Source: Aminobacter carboxidus (GTDB taxonomy: Bacteria; Pseudomonadota; Alphaproteobacteria; Rhizobiales; Rhizobiaceae). Taken from it: 64,000 nt of DNA. The translations under genes were made by a program, and so were the position numbers. This document shows, one piece after another, positions 27,622-38,371 of this stretch. Under the pieces are notes generated by a model, which searched no databases, was not told the origin of the DNA, and saw only the letters and a program-made list of their open reading frames with translations. The stretch's first letter is position 1. Each line of letters begins with the position of its first letter. The DNA is taken from positions 287,997 to 351,996 of the forward strand of contig NZ_JACZEP010000007.1 of assembly GCF_014863355.1 (NCBI RefSeq). The letters run 5' to 3'.

Positions 27622-28628
27622 CAGGCAGTTTCCCTTTGGGCTTGCAATTCAGGATTGGGATCAGCGACCAGCAGGCGCTTGTCACGCGCAAGCCACAGCT
27701 TGACCGTGAGGCTTGCCTTGGTCGACGAGCGCGGTTCGAATTCCTGGGTCTCCTCGAGTTCCAGCCCGGCCTCGGACAGCCAGTCCTCGATCTGCCGGTC
27801 GGAGAAGCCAAGGCGCGCATGCGCATGCTCGGAGCGCAGGAAGTCGAGCCCGTGCGGGGCGAAGTCGACGATCACAATCCGCCCCGCCGGACGCAGCAGG
27901 CGCGCAGCCTCCTGGATGGCGCGGGCCGGATCGTCGAGATAGTGCAGAACCTGATGGATGGTGACGAGGTCGAAGGCGTCGCGCTCGACCGGCGGCGAAA
28001 AAATGTCGCCCTGGCGCACCTGGGCGTTGGCGACACCGGCCTTGTCGAGATTGGCGCGGGCGACCGCCAGCATCTCGCGCGACTGGTCGATGCCGACACC
28101 GCGACGATAGAGCGGGGCAAAGATCTCAAGCAGGCGGCCGGTGCCGGTGCCGAGGTCGAGCATCGACTGGAACGACCGCTTGCCAACGAGCTTGACCAGT
28201 GCTGCCTCAACGGCGCGATCGGGCGCGTGCAGCGAACGCAACTCGTCCCAGCTCGCGGCATTGGCGCTGAAATAGCGGGCCGCGCGCTCCTGACGCTTGT
28301 GCTTGACGTCGCCGAGACGCTCGAAATCGCGCACCACCTGGCTGTCGGAGGTATCGATGCTTGACACCAGCCCCTGCACGAAGCCGCGCGCCTGATCGGC
28401 ATCGGAGAGGCGGAAAAAGGCCCACGAGCCTTCCTGGTAGCGGTCGATCAGGCCGGCCTCGAGCAACAGCTTGAGATGGCGCGACACGCGCGGCTGCGAC
28501 TGGCCGAGGATGTCGGTCAGATCCGATACGGTCAGGTCGCCGCGCGAAAGCAGCGTCAGGATGCGAAGGCGGCTGGATTCGGCTGCCGCCTTCAAGGTAT
28601 CTACCATGGTGTCGAGCGTCACATGCAT
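27621..28628 (-). CDS. ArsR-family regulator fused to a SAM-dependent methyltransferase
   Basis: A 335-residue fusion: an ArsR-type winged helix at about residues 5-75 (SQPRVSRHLKLLLEAGLI is the recognition region) and a class I methyltransferase domain at about 130-330 (LDLGTGTGRLLEIF, GIDQSREMLAVA). It lacks an obvious metal-binding cysteine set. The metF partner suggests it senses SAM or S-adenosylhomocysteine to regulate the methionine cycle, as described for SahR-type ArsR proteins; that role is an inference. Residue 8 (28607) is an alternative start. Confidence 0.88.
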   Translation of the reverse strand: MHVTLDTMVDTLKAAAESSRLRILTLLSRGDLTVSDLTDILGQSQPRVSRHLKLLLEAGLIDRYQEGSWAFFRLSDADQARGFVQGLVSSIDTSDSQVVRDFERLGDVKHKRQERAARYFSANAASWDELRSLHAPDRAVEAALVKLVGKRSFQSMLDLGTGTGRLLEIFAPLYRRGVGIDQSREMLAVARANLDKAGVANAQVRQGDIFSPPVERDAFDLVTIHQVLHYLDDPARAIQEAARLLRPAGRIVIVDFAPHGLDFLRSEHAHARLGFSDRQIEDWLSEAGLELEETQEFEPRSSTKASLTVKLWLARDKRLLVADPNPELQAQRETA

Positions 28629-28650
28629 CGGCTTTGGTTCTCGCCAAAAG

Positions 28651-28670
28651 ACATAAACATATCTTTATGT
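28651..28670. promoter_or_regulatory. 20-bp palindrome, probable operator of the ArsR-metF operon
   Basis: ACATAAACATATCTTTATGT is a near-perfect dyad (nine of ten arm positions pair) lying 23-42 bases upstream of the ArsR-fusion start and 72 bases upstream of the divergent TrmO-like gene. AT-rich dyads of this type are usual for ArsR repressors, so autoregulation is likely. Confidence 0.65.
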
Positions 28671-28741
28671 GACGAAGCTGAGGATTGCAACGCCCAATGT
28701 CGCATGCGGGCAAGAAAATGGCGCGACCGTGGGAGGTGCCG

Positions 28742-29251
28742 ATGCAGATGTTCGAACAGCGCGAGGGCGAGATAGCGCTGGCAGGCGATCCAGCAGCGCA
28801 GTCGTCCGACGCCGGCCTCGCCTATATCGGCCGCATCGCTTCGCCCTGGAAGCTGCGCGAGGACTGCCCCAAAAACATGAATGCCGCGCGTGAGCGTGGC
28901 GGCGGCGCGTTCGTTATTGTCGACGCACCTTACCGGCCAGGCCTTGCCGGTCTCGCCGGCTTCAGCCATGTCGTCGTGCTCTCCTGGTTCGAACAGGCGC
29001 CGCGGAATCTGATTGTCCAGAAGCCGCGCCATGCCTCTGACGCAAAAGGTGTTTTTGCCCTGCGCTCGCCTGCCCGGCCGAACCCGATCGGGCTGCATGT
29101 CGCGGGCATCGTGTCGCTCGATTTCGAGGCCGGGCGCATCGAGCTGGATGCCATCGACGCGCTCGACGGCACGCCGGTCATCGACCTCAAGCCCTACTTC
29201 GCCTCGGTCGACGCCTTTCCTGATGCCAGCCGTCCGGGCAAGGACGCCTGA
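28742..29251 (+). CDS. TrmO-like tRNA methyltransferase (TsaA/YaeB family)
   Basis: A 169-residue single-domain protein of the family that N6-methylates threonylcarbamoyl-A37 in some tRNAs with SAM. Signatures are IGRIASPW near residue 30, FSHVVVLSWF and RSPARPNPIGLHVAGI. The start at 28742 follows GGGAGG by seven bases; an earlier in-frame ATG at 28685 lacks this. Alphaproteobacterial members are shorter than E. coli TrmO, which has an extra C-terminal domain, so substrate identity is not certain. Confidence 0.8.
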   Translation: MQMFEQREGEIALAGDPAAQSSDAGLAYIGRIASPWKLREDCPKNMNAARERGGGAFVIVDAPYRPGLAGLAGFSHVVVLSWFEQAPRNLIVQKPRHASDAKGVFALRSPARPNPIGLHVAGIVSLDFEAGRIELDAIDALDGTPVIDLKPYFASVDAFPDASRPGKDA

Positions 29252-29253
29252 GC

Positions 29254-29568
29254 ATGGTTGCCCCCACCGGCCGCCGCCGTGCCGTCGCCAAGGCGCTGAC
29301 CGCGCTGCTGCCGCTGGCGCCCTACGCCGACATCGAGACGATCAGGACCGAAGCGCTGGCCGTGCATATGAAAACGCTGCCGCCATCGATCGCGGTGTGG
29401 CTGGCGACCGTCGCCCATGTCCGCCATGCCCATACCGACTACGACAAGCTCCTGTCCGAAGGTTATGACCGCGACTCCGCGCGTTTCTTCGTTATCGACC
29501 AGACCAACACCACTCTGACCCGCTGGCGCGCCACCCGCCTGCTCGATCCCGACGACGAGGAGGGATGA
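29254..29568 (+). CDS. DUF2293 family protein
   Basis: A 104-residue conserved protein with the TLPPSIAVWLATVAHVRHAHTDYDKLL block and an Arg-rich segment near the C-terminus (TRWRATRLLDPDDEEG). No function is established for the family. It starts two bases after the TrmO-like stop and overlaps the Lrp gene by four bases, so it belongs to a three-gene operon; an RNA-related role would be speculation. Confidence 0.75.
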   Translation: MVAPTGRRRAVAKALTALLPLAPYADIETIRTEALAVHMKTLPPSIAVWLATVAHVRHAHTDYDKLLSEGYDRDSARFFVIDQTNTTLTRWRATRLLDPDDEEG

Positions 29569-30050
29569 TGGACAAGCCGCGCAGCACCGCCCAGCCGCTG
29601 GACGATCTCGACCGCCGCATCCTGGCCGTGATGCAGCAAGACAACCGGCTGTCCTTTGCCGATCTGGCCGAGCGGGTCGGATCGTCGGCAGCCTCCTGCG
29701 TGCGCCGGGTCAAGCGGCTGCGCGATGCCGGCGTCATCCTTGCCGACATCACTCTCGTCGACCCCAGGGCCGTCGGCAAATCGCTGACGGCGGTGATCAA
29801 CATCGAACTGGAAGCCGAGCGGCGCGACCTCGTCGACGCGTTCAAGCGGCAGATGCGTGACGCGCCCGAAGTCACCCAGTGCTACATGGTCACGGGCGAG
29901 GCCGATTTCGTCGTCGTCGTGACCGTCGAGGACATCACGGCTTTCGAGGCCTTCACGCAGAAATGGCTCTACGCCAATCCGAACCTGCGCAAGTTCCGCT
30001 CGATGATCATGCTCGACCGCGTCAAGTTCGAACCGCGCGTCGCGGTCTAG
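29565..30050 (+). CDS. Lrp/AsnC-family transcriptional regulator
   Basis: A 161-residue regulator with an N-terminal HTH (LDRRILAVMQQDNRLSFADL then SAASCVRRVKRLRDAGVI) and a C-terminal RAM/AsnC ligand-binding domain (GEADFVVVVTVED). Such proteins form octamers and sense amino acids. It could regulate the aminotransferase gene 163 bases downstream. A CTCCGA/TCGGAG pair right after its stop (30051-30084) may be a weak terminator. Confidence 0.9.
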   Translation: MMDKPRSTAQPLDDLDRRILAVMQQDNRLSFADLAERVGSSAASCVRRVKRLRDAGVILADITLVDPRAVGKSLTAVINIELEAERRDLVDAFKRQMRDAPEVTQCYMVTGEADFVVVVTVEDITAFEAFTQKWLYANPNLRKFRSMIMLDRVKFEPRVAV

Positions 30051-30212
30051 CTCCGAGCCTGTCGCACGGTGGTCGCTGTCGGAGAGAAAGCAGTTGCTTC
30101 ACCGAAGCCCGAATTTTGATCGGTTCGCCTCATCTGGCCCGGCATTTTGACTGAAATGGCGCATCGCTAGCGGGCAAATTCTCCCCGAAAGTCCGGAAAG
30201 CGGAGAGGAACC

Positions 30213-31160
30213 ATGGATCTCGCACCAAAACAATTGCCTGCACTCGCAAGCCGCCACGTCGACCCGCATTCCTATCCCTCAGGTGTTGCCTTCCTCGACG
30301 GCCAATATGTGCCGATGTCGGAGGCGAAGATTTCGGTGCTCGACTGGGGCTTCCTGCATTCCGACGCGACTTACGACACCGTCCATGTCTGGAACGGCGC
30401 CTTCTTCCGCCTCGACCTGCACATAGAGCGCTTCTTTGGCGGGCTTGAGCGGCTGCGCATGTCGATCCCCTTCGACCGGGCAGGCGTCACCCAGGTCCTG
30501 CACAACTGCGTAGCACTTTCGGGTCATCGCGCGGCCTATGTCGAGATGCTGTGTACCCGCGGCGCTTCGCCGACCTTCAGCCGCGACCCACGCGACGCCA
30601 TCAACCGCTTCATGGCGTTTGCAGTGCAGTTCGGTTCGGTCGCCAACCCCGAACAGCTCGAGCGCGGCCTGCACGTTTCGATAAGCCAGCGCATGCGCAT
30701 CCCTCCGGTCTCGATCGATCCCGCCGTCAAGAACTACCACTGGCTCGATCTCGTGCGCGGCCTTTACGACGCCTATGACAACAATGCCGAAACCGCCCTG
30801 TTGCTCGACTTCAACGGCAACGTCGCGGAAGGGCCGGGCTTCAATGTCTTCGCCGCAAAGGACGGGCGTCTTTCGACGCCGGCCACCGGCGTCCTGCCAG
30901 GCATTACCCGCCGTAGCGTTTTCGACCTCTGTGCCGAGGCCGGCCTTGTCGCCGAAGCCCTTGATGTCAGCGTCGAAGCGCTACTGGGCGCCGACGAGGT
31001 GTTCATCACCTCGACCGCCGGCGGCATCATGCCCGTGACGAAGATCGACAGCAAGGCCGTGGGCAACGGCAAGGTCGGCCCGATCACAACCAAGCTGAAG
31101 GATGCCTACTGGGCCAAGCACGACGACCCCGCCTGGACGATGCCGGTCGCTTATCCCTGA
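30213..31160 (+). CDS. Fold-IV PLP aminotransferase (branched-chain/D-amino acid/amine type)
   Basis: A 315-residue class IV aminotransferase with Schiff-base lysine K173 in AVKNYHWLDLVRG, the phosphate loop EGPGFNVFA and a C-terminal FITSTAGGIMPV. The substrate-pocket strand DWGFLHSDATYDTVHVW (residues 44-60) resembles the pattern in (R)-selective amine transaminases more than IlvE or D-alanine aminotransferase, but this cannot be settled by eye. GAGAGGA precedes the ATG. Lies downstream of an Lrp regulator. Confidence 0.85.
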   Translation: MDLAPKQLPALASRHVDPHSYPSGVAFLDGQYVPMSEAKISVLDWGFLHSDATYDTVHVWNGAFFRLDLHIERFFGGLERLRMSIPFDRAGVTQVLHNCVALSGHRAAYVEMLCTRGASPTFSRDPRDAINRFMAFAVQFGSVANPEQLERGLHVSISQRMRIPPVSIDPAVKNYHWLDLVRGLYDAYDNNAETALLLDFNGNVAEGPGFNVFAAKDGRLSTPATGVLPGITRRSVFDLCAEAGLVAEALDVSVEALLGADEVFITSTAGGIMPVTKIDSKAVGNGKVGPITTKLKDAYWAKHDDPAWTMPVAYP

Positions 31161-31177
31161 GCCGCCAAGGTGAGGCT

Positions 31178-31795
31178 CTACGCCCGGTAAATCCACTGCT
31201 CGGGCACACGCACCGACACTTCTTCGCCGGCTGCAATCACGCCCGGCTTCTCGACCCAGCCGACAAGCCCGCGCAGGCGGCGCGACACCTTGGGAAACAG
31301 CAGCGAGCCGGCATCGTGGTCGGTCATGCCGGCATGCTCGGCGATCGAGCGGCCGGCGACCCGGCAGGGCGCGTTCTGGCCATCGATCTTGATCGTCACG
31401 CCGCCCTTGAAGAACAGCATGGTGCCAGCCGGCAGCATCGACAGCATCGGCACGCCATCGAGCGTAAGGTTGGCGCCGATCCATTCCGGCTTGATCTCGG
31501 CCAGCCCCATGCGTTCGGCGACGATCGCCATCTCGTCGGGCGCGATAATCGACAATTGCCGCTCGTTGCGCATCTCGGTGCCACGCGGATACCACGGCTC
31601 GCGCCCGCCCGAGCGCCTCGTGTAGCCGGCATGGACGTCGCCGGCGATGCCTTCGAAACCCAGCGGCAGCGTTTCAACCGCCTGGGTGACGAAATGGTCC
31701 TCCGGCGCGATGTAGACGCCGGCAACGCGCGCAGCAAGCTTCCGGCCGGCCAGGATTTCAGGTTCGCCCTCGCGGTGCATGATCGGATCGAGCAT
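31178..31795 (-). CDS. MOSC-domain protein
   Basis: A 205-residue MOSC protein, the C-terminal sulfur-carrier module of molybdenum cofactor sulfurases and YiiM/mARC-type proteins. The conserved cysteine is in NAPCRVAGRSIA, and GDVHAGYTRRSGGRE lies near the N-terminus. It probably helps Mo-cofactor chemistry or detoxification of N-hydroxylated compounds. The start at 31795 has AAAGG about nine bases upstream; a 20-residue upstream extension is less likely. Confidence 0.82.
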   Translation of the reverse strand: MLDPIMHREGEPEILAGRKLAARVAGVYIAPEDHFVTQAVETLPLGFEGIAGDVHAGYTRRSGGREPWYPRGTEMRNERQLSIIAPDEMAIVAERMGLAEIKPEWIGANLTLDGVPMLSMLPAGTMLFFKGGVTIKIDGQNAPCRVAGRSIAEHAGMTDHDAGSLLFPKVSRRLRGLVGWVEKPGVIAAGEEVSVRVPEQWIYRA

Positions 31796-31905
31796 CTTTG
31801 GCCTTTCGGTTTCGGACTGCTGCTTTGAACGGCATGCCAGGCGAAATCCAGACAAAATGCCTGATCCCTATGATCATCCGAAGTGATTGGTCGCGCAACG
31901 ACCGC

Positions 31906-33027
31906 TCACATCATCCGGACCAGCGCGCCGCCGATGGAGTAGCCGGCACCGAAGGCGCAGATCAGCCCGTGGTCGCCCGCCTTCATGTCCTCGTGATTTT
32001 CCTTGAGCGCAATGACAGCACCTGCCGCTGCCGTGTTGCCCAGCCGCTCCAGCACCATCGGCGCCTTGTCCTGGTCCGCGTCGTGGCCGAGCGCCAGCTT
32101 CAGGATCATCGCGTTCATCCGTGCATTGGCCTGGTGCAACCAGTAGCGCCTGACATCGGACGGCGTCATGCCGTGGTCGGCAAGGAAGGCGGTGATGAAG
32201 CGGTGCGCCGCATGCGTCACCTCCTTGAACACCTTGTTGCCGACCTGCTTGATCATGTTGCCCTCCATCTCGACGACGGAGGTGTTTTCCTGGCCGGCAC
32301 GCAGCAGGAAGCCGAAATTGGTGCGGATGTTGTTGGAGAACTGCGTCCAGTTGCGTGTGTCGAGTATCTCGAAGCGACCCGGACGGGTCTCCTTCGGTGC
32401 CAGCGCCTCAACCACCATCGCCACTGAGGCATCACCGAAGATGAAATGTGTTTGCCGGTCGCGGAAATTGAGGTGCCCGGTGATGATCTCGGGCGTGACG
32501 ATCAGCACGCGCTTCTGCCCGCCCGAGCGCACGAGGTTGTAGGCGACATGCAGGGCAGCCGCCGCCGACGAGCAGCCGAGGCTCATGTCGAAGGCCGCGC
32601 CCTCGATGCCAAGCTCTTTCTGGATCTCGATCGAGATCGCCGGATAAGGCCGCTGCTGGTGCGAGGCAGCGCAGATCACCATGTCGATGTCGGCGCCGAC
32701 AAGCCCGGCATGGTCGAGCGCCTTGCGCGCCGAGGCAACGCCGAATTCGGCCTCGACCGACAAGTCGTCGTCGGCGCGCGGGGCGATGCGCGGGGTCATG
32801 CGTTCAGGATCGAGGATACCGTCGAGCGTGTGGACATGCCGGTTCTTCACACCCGAGGCATAGACGATGAATTCGCTGTCCGATTTCTTGATCGGCTCGT
32901 GCCCTGCCGCCTCGCGCCTGACATTTTCGATGTCGGCCCAGGCATTGAAGCTTTCGACCAGTTCGTCGTTGCTGATCGAGGCCGCGGGGATTTCAACGCC
33001 GATGCCACTGATGATAACGCGATGCAT
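31906..33027 (-). CDS. KAS III-like beta-ketoacyl synthase (FabH superfamily)
   Basis: A 373-residue condensing enzyme with the Cys-His-Asn triad intact: C152 in DMSLGCSSAAAALH, the histidine in YWLHQANARM and the asparagine in ERLGNTAAAG. Length exceeds housekeeping FabH (about 320), with an insert in residues 30-70. No acyl carrier protein or other fatty-acid gene is adjacent. It might prime an unusual acyl chain; substrate unknown. The start is set at MHRVIISGIG; an 11-residue extension is open. Confidence 0.83.
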   Translation of the reverse strand: MHRVIISGIGVEIPAASISNDELVESFNAWADIENVRREAAGHEPIKKSDSEFIVYASGVKNRHVHTLDGILDPERMTPRIAPRADDDLSVEAEFGVASARKALDHAGLVGADIDMVICAASHQQRPYPAISIEIQKELGIEGAAFDMSLGCSSAAAALHVAYNLVRSGGQKRVLIVTPEIITGHLNFRDRQTHFIFGDASVAMVVEALAPKETRPGRFEILDTRNWTQFSNNIRTNFGFLLRAGQENTSVVEMEGNMIKQVGNKVFKEVTHAAHRFITAFLADHGMTPSDVRRYWLHQANARMNAMILKLALGHDADQDKAPMVLERLGNTAAAGAVIALKENHEDMKAGDHGLICAFGAGYSIGGALVRMM

Positions 33028-33230
33028 ACTACCCGTCCGATGCATGAATTTCCGAAGCATGCCCGACAGCAGTTACGCTTTCGGAAAAATCCATGCCCCA
33101 GCGATAAAAATGGAGGTTTGAGGCCCCGACGCGTCCTGTCCCCGCCTCACCGGACTCGCCACCTGGCAGTTTACGTCACATGGAGCCGTTCGAATACGCC
33201 CCCGTGCGCCACATGCCCTGATATTCCGCC

Positions 33231-33998
33231 CTATCCTCGCTGCGCGACCATGAACAGCCGGGGGAAGCGCAGCAGCACCTTGCCGTTGGCGACGGGCGGA
33301 TAGGCAGCGGCGATCCGCGCCGTGTACGCCACGAGATAGGCCTCGCGCTCGGCCGCATCGAGCGGATCGACAAACGGCTTGAGCCCTGTCCCCTTCACCC
33401 ATTCAACGATAGCCGCCACATCGGCCAGCGGGTGGTTGTAGACCGTGTGCCAGATGTCGACCCGCACCGACAGCGGCATGAGCAGGTCGTAGTAGGAGGC
33501 GACCGATGGCAGTTTTGCCCGCGTGGCTCCCGCTATCTTGGCGGCGAACGGCACCGCGGCAGCCGTCTCGCGCATCGCCACATGCGACGGCTCGCCAATG
33601 TTGTCGGGCATCTGCACCGCAAGGAAGCCGCCAGGCGCCAGCAGCCCCATCAGCCGCGCCAGCACGGCCTGATGGTCCGGCAGCCACTGGAACACGGCGT
33701 TGGCGAAGATCACGTCCACCGGTTCATCGGGTGTCCAGTCGCGGGCATTGGCAAGCTGGAAGTCGACGCCGGGCAACCGCTGCCGCGCCTGCTCGATCAT
33801 GTCGGGCGACGTATCGAAACCCGATATGCGGGCGTCGGGCCAGCGTTCGATCAGCAACTCGGTCGAATTGCCCGGGCCGCAGCCGATGTCGATCACATGC
33901 CGCGGCCGCTCCAGTCCAATCTGCGCCAGCAGGTCGCGCGCCGGCCGCGTCCGCTCGTCCTCGAACTTGAGATACTGCGCTGCGGACCAGTCCTTCAT
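33231..33998 (-). CDS. tam: Tam, trans-aconitate 2-methyltransferase
   Basis: SAM-dependent methyltransferase that esterifies trans-aconitate, an inhibitor of aconitase. The 255-residue sequence begins [20 protein letters not shown], characteristic of Tam. It then has [23 protein letters not shown] and [10 protein letters not shown]. The start at 33998 removes a 23-residue unconserved extension. Single gene, downstream of a KAS III-like gene on the other side of a 203-base gap. Confidence 0.9.
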   Translation of the reverse strand: MKDWSAAQYLKFEDERTRPARDLLAQIGLERPRHVIDIGCGPGNSTELLIERWPDARISGFDTSPDMIEQARQRLPGVDFQLANARDWTPDEPVDVIFANAVFQWLPDHQAVLARLMGLLAPGGFLAVQMPDNIGEPSHVAMRETAAAVPFAAKIAGATRAKLPSVASYYDLLMPLSVRVDIWHTVYNHPLADVAAIVEWVKGTGLKPFVDPLDAAEREAYLVAYTARIAAAYPPVANGKVLLRFPRLFMVAQRG

Positions 33999-34069
33999 GC
34001 CGAAACTCCAGAAGCAGTTGCGCAGCGGTTTTCCATCCGGGATTGCGCACAATGAGTGCGAAAACAAAA

Positions 34070-34092
34070 ACGCCCCGTTTCGGGCGGGGCGT
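34070..34092 (-). terminator. Rho-independent terminator of ettA
   Basis: ACGCCCCG (34070-34077) pairs with CGGGGCGT (34085-34092). On the minus strand the stem is followed by TTTTTGTTTT, and it lies 12 bases past the ettA stop. Confidence 0.88.
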
Positions 34093-34104
34093 TCATGAAG
34101 TCGA

Positions 34105-35754
<1,650 letters not shown>

Positions 35755-36054
35755 GCGCGCGTATCCTGCTTCAGGTGAACGGAGATTTGCGCGCTATGTA
35801 GGCCATCCTACCCCAAACGGCAAATGCTTTTGGGGCTGATGGTGCGCCGCATACAGCCTTAGGCGACAGGGCGTTTCGCTCCCATGCCGAGCCTTCCGTT
35901 TTCGGCGTCGAAATGATCTCCGTTTCCGCAAAGCAAAATTTAACCATATTTGTCCATCCTTTCTCCATCGTTCTGTCGAGTTGGGGACATTCTGGAAATC
36001 TCGCACTGCGGCCGTTTGCCGGCCGGAAGACGTTTGCGCGACAACTGGTCTGCT
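35755..36054. other. Intergenic region between ettA and the Tlde1-domain gene
   Basis: Divergent upstream region of about 300 bases, more AT-rich than its neighbours around 35920-35960. It should contain both promoters. A 65-codon minus-strand frame (35771-35968) has no ribosome site or recognisable domain and is not called. Confidence 0.4.
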
Positions 36055-37389
36055 ATGCGTTTGAGTAAAGTCGTTCGTCCACAATCCTTGCGCCGTCTGT
36101 TGCGCCCGTTTGTCATCGCCTGTGCCGGCACGGCTTTTGCCGGCATGGCCGCGTGGTCGATGGCCGGCATGGTCGCGATGGGCAATGTCAGTGCCTTCGA
36201 CCCGGTCCATTTTGCGCCGAAGCCACAGGTGCAGGCGGTGACCGTCAAGCAGGCACGCCTGTCGGCCTATGTCAGCACCGACAAGGCGTCGCGGCTCGTC
36301 GCCGCGGCCAAGCCGCAAATTTCCGCCAGTGGTGCCAGCCCCGCCGTCACGGCCAGCCTGACCGGCAGCCTGGGCAAATCCGCCCGTCATGCCACCGTCG
36401 CGGCTGCCACATCAGCAAACGGCCATGCCGCCCGCTTCGATACCATAGCCAGCCAGGCCGATCTCAGCTCGAACAAACTCGCCAGCCTGTTCTCGGCCAG
36501 CTCCATCGAACTGCAACAGCTTGCCGCTGCCACAGCGGACGCCGACGCCGACCAGCCGGTATTGCCCGCTTCGGTCGCAGCACGCCCGACCATTCTGGCT
36601 TATGCCGATCCGTCGCCGGGCGGAGCCGCCGACACGGCGCTGTCGACCTTGCTGACCGGCCCTTCCGAAGAGGAACTCGCTGCGGCGCAGGCTGAAGCGG
36701 AAGCCGCCGCCCTGCCCGACTATGCCGACACCCCGTCTGCCGGTCCCCGTCCGGAGCTGCGCCCGCAAGCGGCAGCCGTCAGGCCAACCGACGCCGGCAA
36801 GGCGGACACCAGCGCGCCAGAGCCCGATGCGCCACGGACGGCCGAAAAACCCGAACCGCAAAAGCCGCAAAAACTTGCCTATGCGCGTCCGGAAATTCCC
36901 GAGGACAAGCCGGGCAGCACGCTTGGGCGCTCGCTGCGCAGCCTGTTTGGCGGCAAGACCAAGGCTGGCAACGGCGTTGCCGTCTATGACATCAGTGCCG
37001 CCAAGGTCTACATGCCCGATGGCAGCGTGCTCGAGGCACATTCCGGCATCGGCCACATGGCCGACAACCCGCGCTACACCCATGTCAAGATGAACGGACC
37101 GACGCCGCCGCACACATACAATCTCAGGATGCGTGAAAAGCGCTTCCATGGCGTCGAGGCTATCCGCATGCTGCCGGTCGACGGCAAGAACAAGTTCGGC
37201 CGCGACGGCTTCCTGACCCACAGCTACCTGCTGCGCGGCGGTCGCGAGGAGTCACATGGCTGCGTCGCCTTCGCCGACTACAAGCGCTTCCTTACCGCCT
37301 TCAAGCAGGGCAAGGTCAAGCAGATCATCGTCGTGCCGAGCGGCGGACGCGAAAGCTTCCGCCTAGCTTCGAACGGCAAGGCGCTCTGA
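36055..37389 (+). CDS. Membrane-anchored Tlde1/DUF2778 domain protein
   Basis: A 444-residue protein with one N-terminal transmembrane segment (about residues 15-37), a long Ala/Pro-rich periplasmic linker (about 60-290) and a C-terminal Tlde1 (DUF2778) domain with YLLRGGREESHGCVAF, the His-Gly-Cys site (Cys about 403). This site is shared with L,D-transpeptidase-like enzymes acting on peptidoglycan stems. The domain is known from a secretion-system effector, but this anchored form with no immunity gene nearby looks like a housekeeping envelope protein. The start has no clear ribosome site. Confidence 0.75.
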   Translation: MRLSKVVRPQSLRRLLRPFVIACAGTAFAGMAAWSMAGMVAMGNVSAFDPVHFAPKPQVQAVTVKQARLSAYVSTDKASRLVAAAKPQISASGASPAVTASLTGSLGKSARHATVAAATSANGHAARFDTIASQADLSSNKLASLFSASSIELQQLAAATADADADQPVLPASVAARPTILAYADPSPGGAADTALSTLLTGPSEEELAAAQAEAEAAALPDYADTPSAGPRPELRPQAAAVRPTDAGKADTSAPEPDAPRTAEKPEPQKPQKLAYARPEIPEDKPGSTLGRSLRSLFGGKTKAGNGVAVYDISAAKVYMPDGSVLEAHSGIGHMADNPRYTHVKMNGPTPPHTYNLRMREKRFHGVEAIRMLPVDGKNKFGRDGFLTHSYLLRGGREESHGCVAFADYKRFLTAFKQGKVKQIIVVPSGGRESFRLASNGKAL

Positions 37390-37451
37390 GACAAATCCGC
37401 CCTCAATGCCGCTGGTGGACATGACCGCACGGCTATTTCATAGCTAAGGCC

Positions 37452-38369
37452 ATGAAAACCGAAACCAACCTGCTTCGGATGTCGATCGCCGTGACGTTTG
37501 TCGTCGCGCTGTTCGGCATCGTCTTCGGCGTCCTCAGCGGCTCGTTCTCGATCGCCTTCGACGGTGCCTATTCGCTCGCCGATGCGACGATGACCATCCT
37601 GGCGCTGATCGTCGCTCGCCTGATCACCAGCAACGCCAATCACAACCGCCGGCTGCACAAGCGCTTTTCCTTCGGCTTCTGGCACCTTGAGCCGATCGTG
37701 CTCGGCCTGAACGGCATCGTCCTGATCAGCGTGTCCTGCTATGCGCTGATCAACGCCGTGGCCAATCTGCTCGCCGGCGGACACCACCTCGAATTCGACT
37801 ACGCCATCATCTACGCGGCCGTGACCCTTGCGGCCTGCCTGACCATGGCCTTCATCGGCAGCCGCGCCAACCGGACCATTCAGTCCGACTTCGTGCGCCT
37901 CGATGTGACCGCCTGGATGATGTCGGGTGGCATCACCGCGGCACTGCTGGTTGCCTTCATCGGCGGCTGGCTGGTCGAAGGCACCGAACTTGCCTGGACG
38001 GCACCGTATGTCGACCCCGCCGTGCTGGCGCTTGTCTGCATGGTGATCATCCCGATGCCCATCGGCACGGTCCGCCAGGCCTTCTCCGACATTTTGTTGA
38101 TCACACCGGAAACGCTGAAGGCGCATGTCGACGAGGTTGCGCGGGCAACCGTGAAGAAACACGGCTTCGTTTCCTATCGCGCCTATGTCGCCAAGGTTGG
38201 GCGCCTGATGCAGGTCGAGCTGTATTTCATCGTGCCGCCCGGCCTGCCTGCCAAGACCATCGAGGAATGGGATGCCTTGCGCAACGAGATCGGCGACGCG
38301 CTTGGCGATGAAGGTCCCGACCGCTGGCTGACGATCGCCTTCACCGCCGACCAGGAATGGGCGGAGTAG
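37452..38369 (+). CDS. Cation diffusion facilitator (CDF) family transporter
   Basis: A 305-residue protein with six predicted helices and a cytoplasmic C-terminal metal-binding-like domain (about 215-300). The helix-2 motif is DGAYSLADA rather than the common metal-site HxxxD pattern, so metal specificity may be unusual or the site degenerate. Likely exports divalent cations by proton antiport. Follows the Tlde1 gene after 62 bases. Confidence 0.82.
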   Translation: MKTETNLLRMSIAVTFVVALFGIVFGVLSGSFSIAFDGAYSLADATMTILALIVARLITSNANHNRRLHKRFSFGFWHLEPIVLGLNGIVLISVSCYALINAVANLLAGGHHLEFDYAIIYAAVTLAACLTMAFIGSRANRTIQSDFVRLDVTAWMMSGGITAALLVAFIGGWLVEGTELAWTAPYVDPAVLALVCMVIIPMPIGTVRQAFSDILLITPETLKAHVDEVARATVKKHGFVSYRAYVAKVGRLMQVELYFIVPPGLPAKTIEEWDALRNEIGDALGDEGPDRWLTIAFTADQEWAE

Positions 38370-38371
38370 CT

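Noticed and set aside
35771..35968. 65-codon minus-strand frame in the ettA upstream gap
   Set aside because: No ribosome site, no domain and no hydrophobic segment; likely chance.
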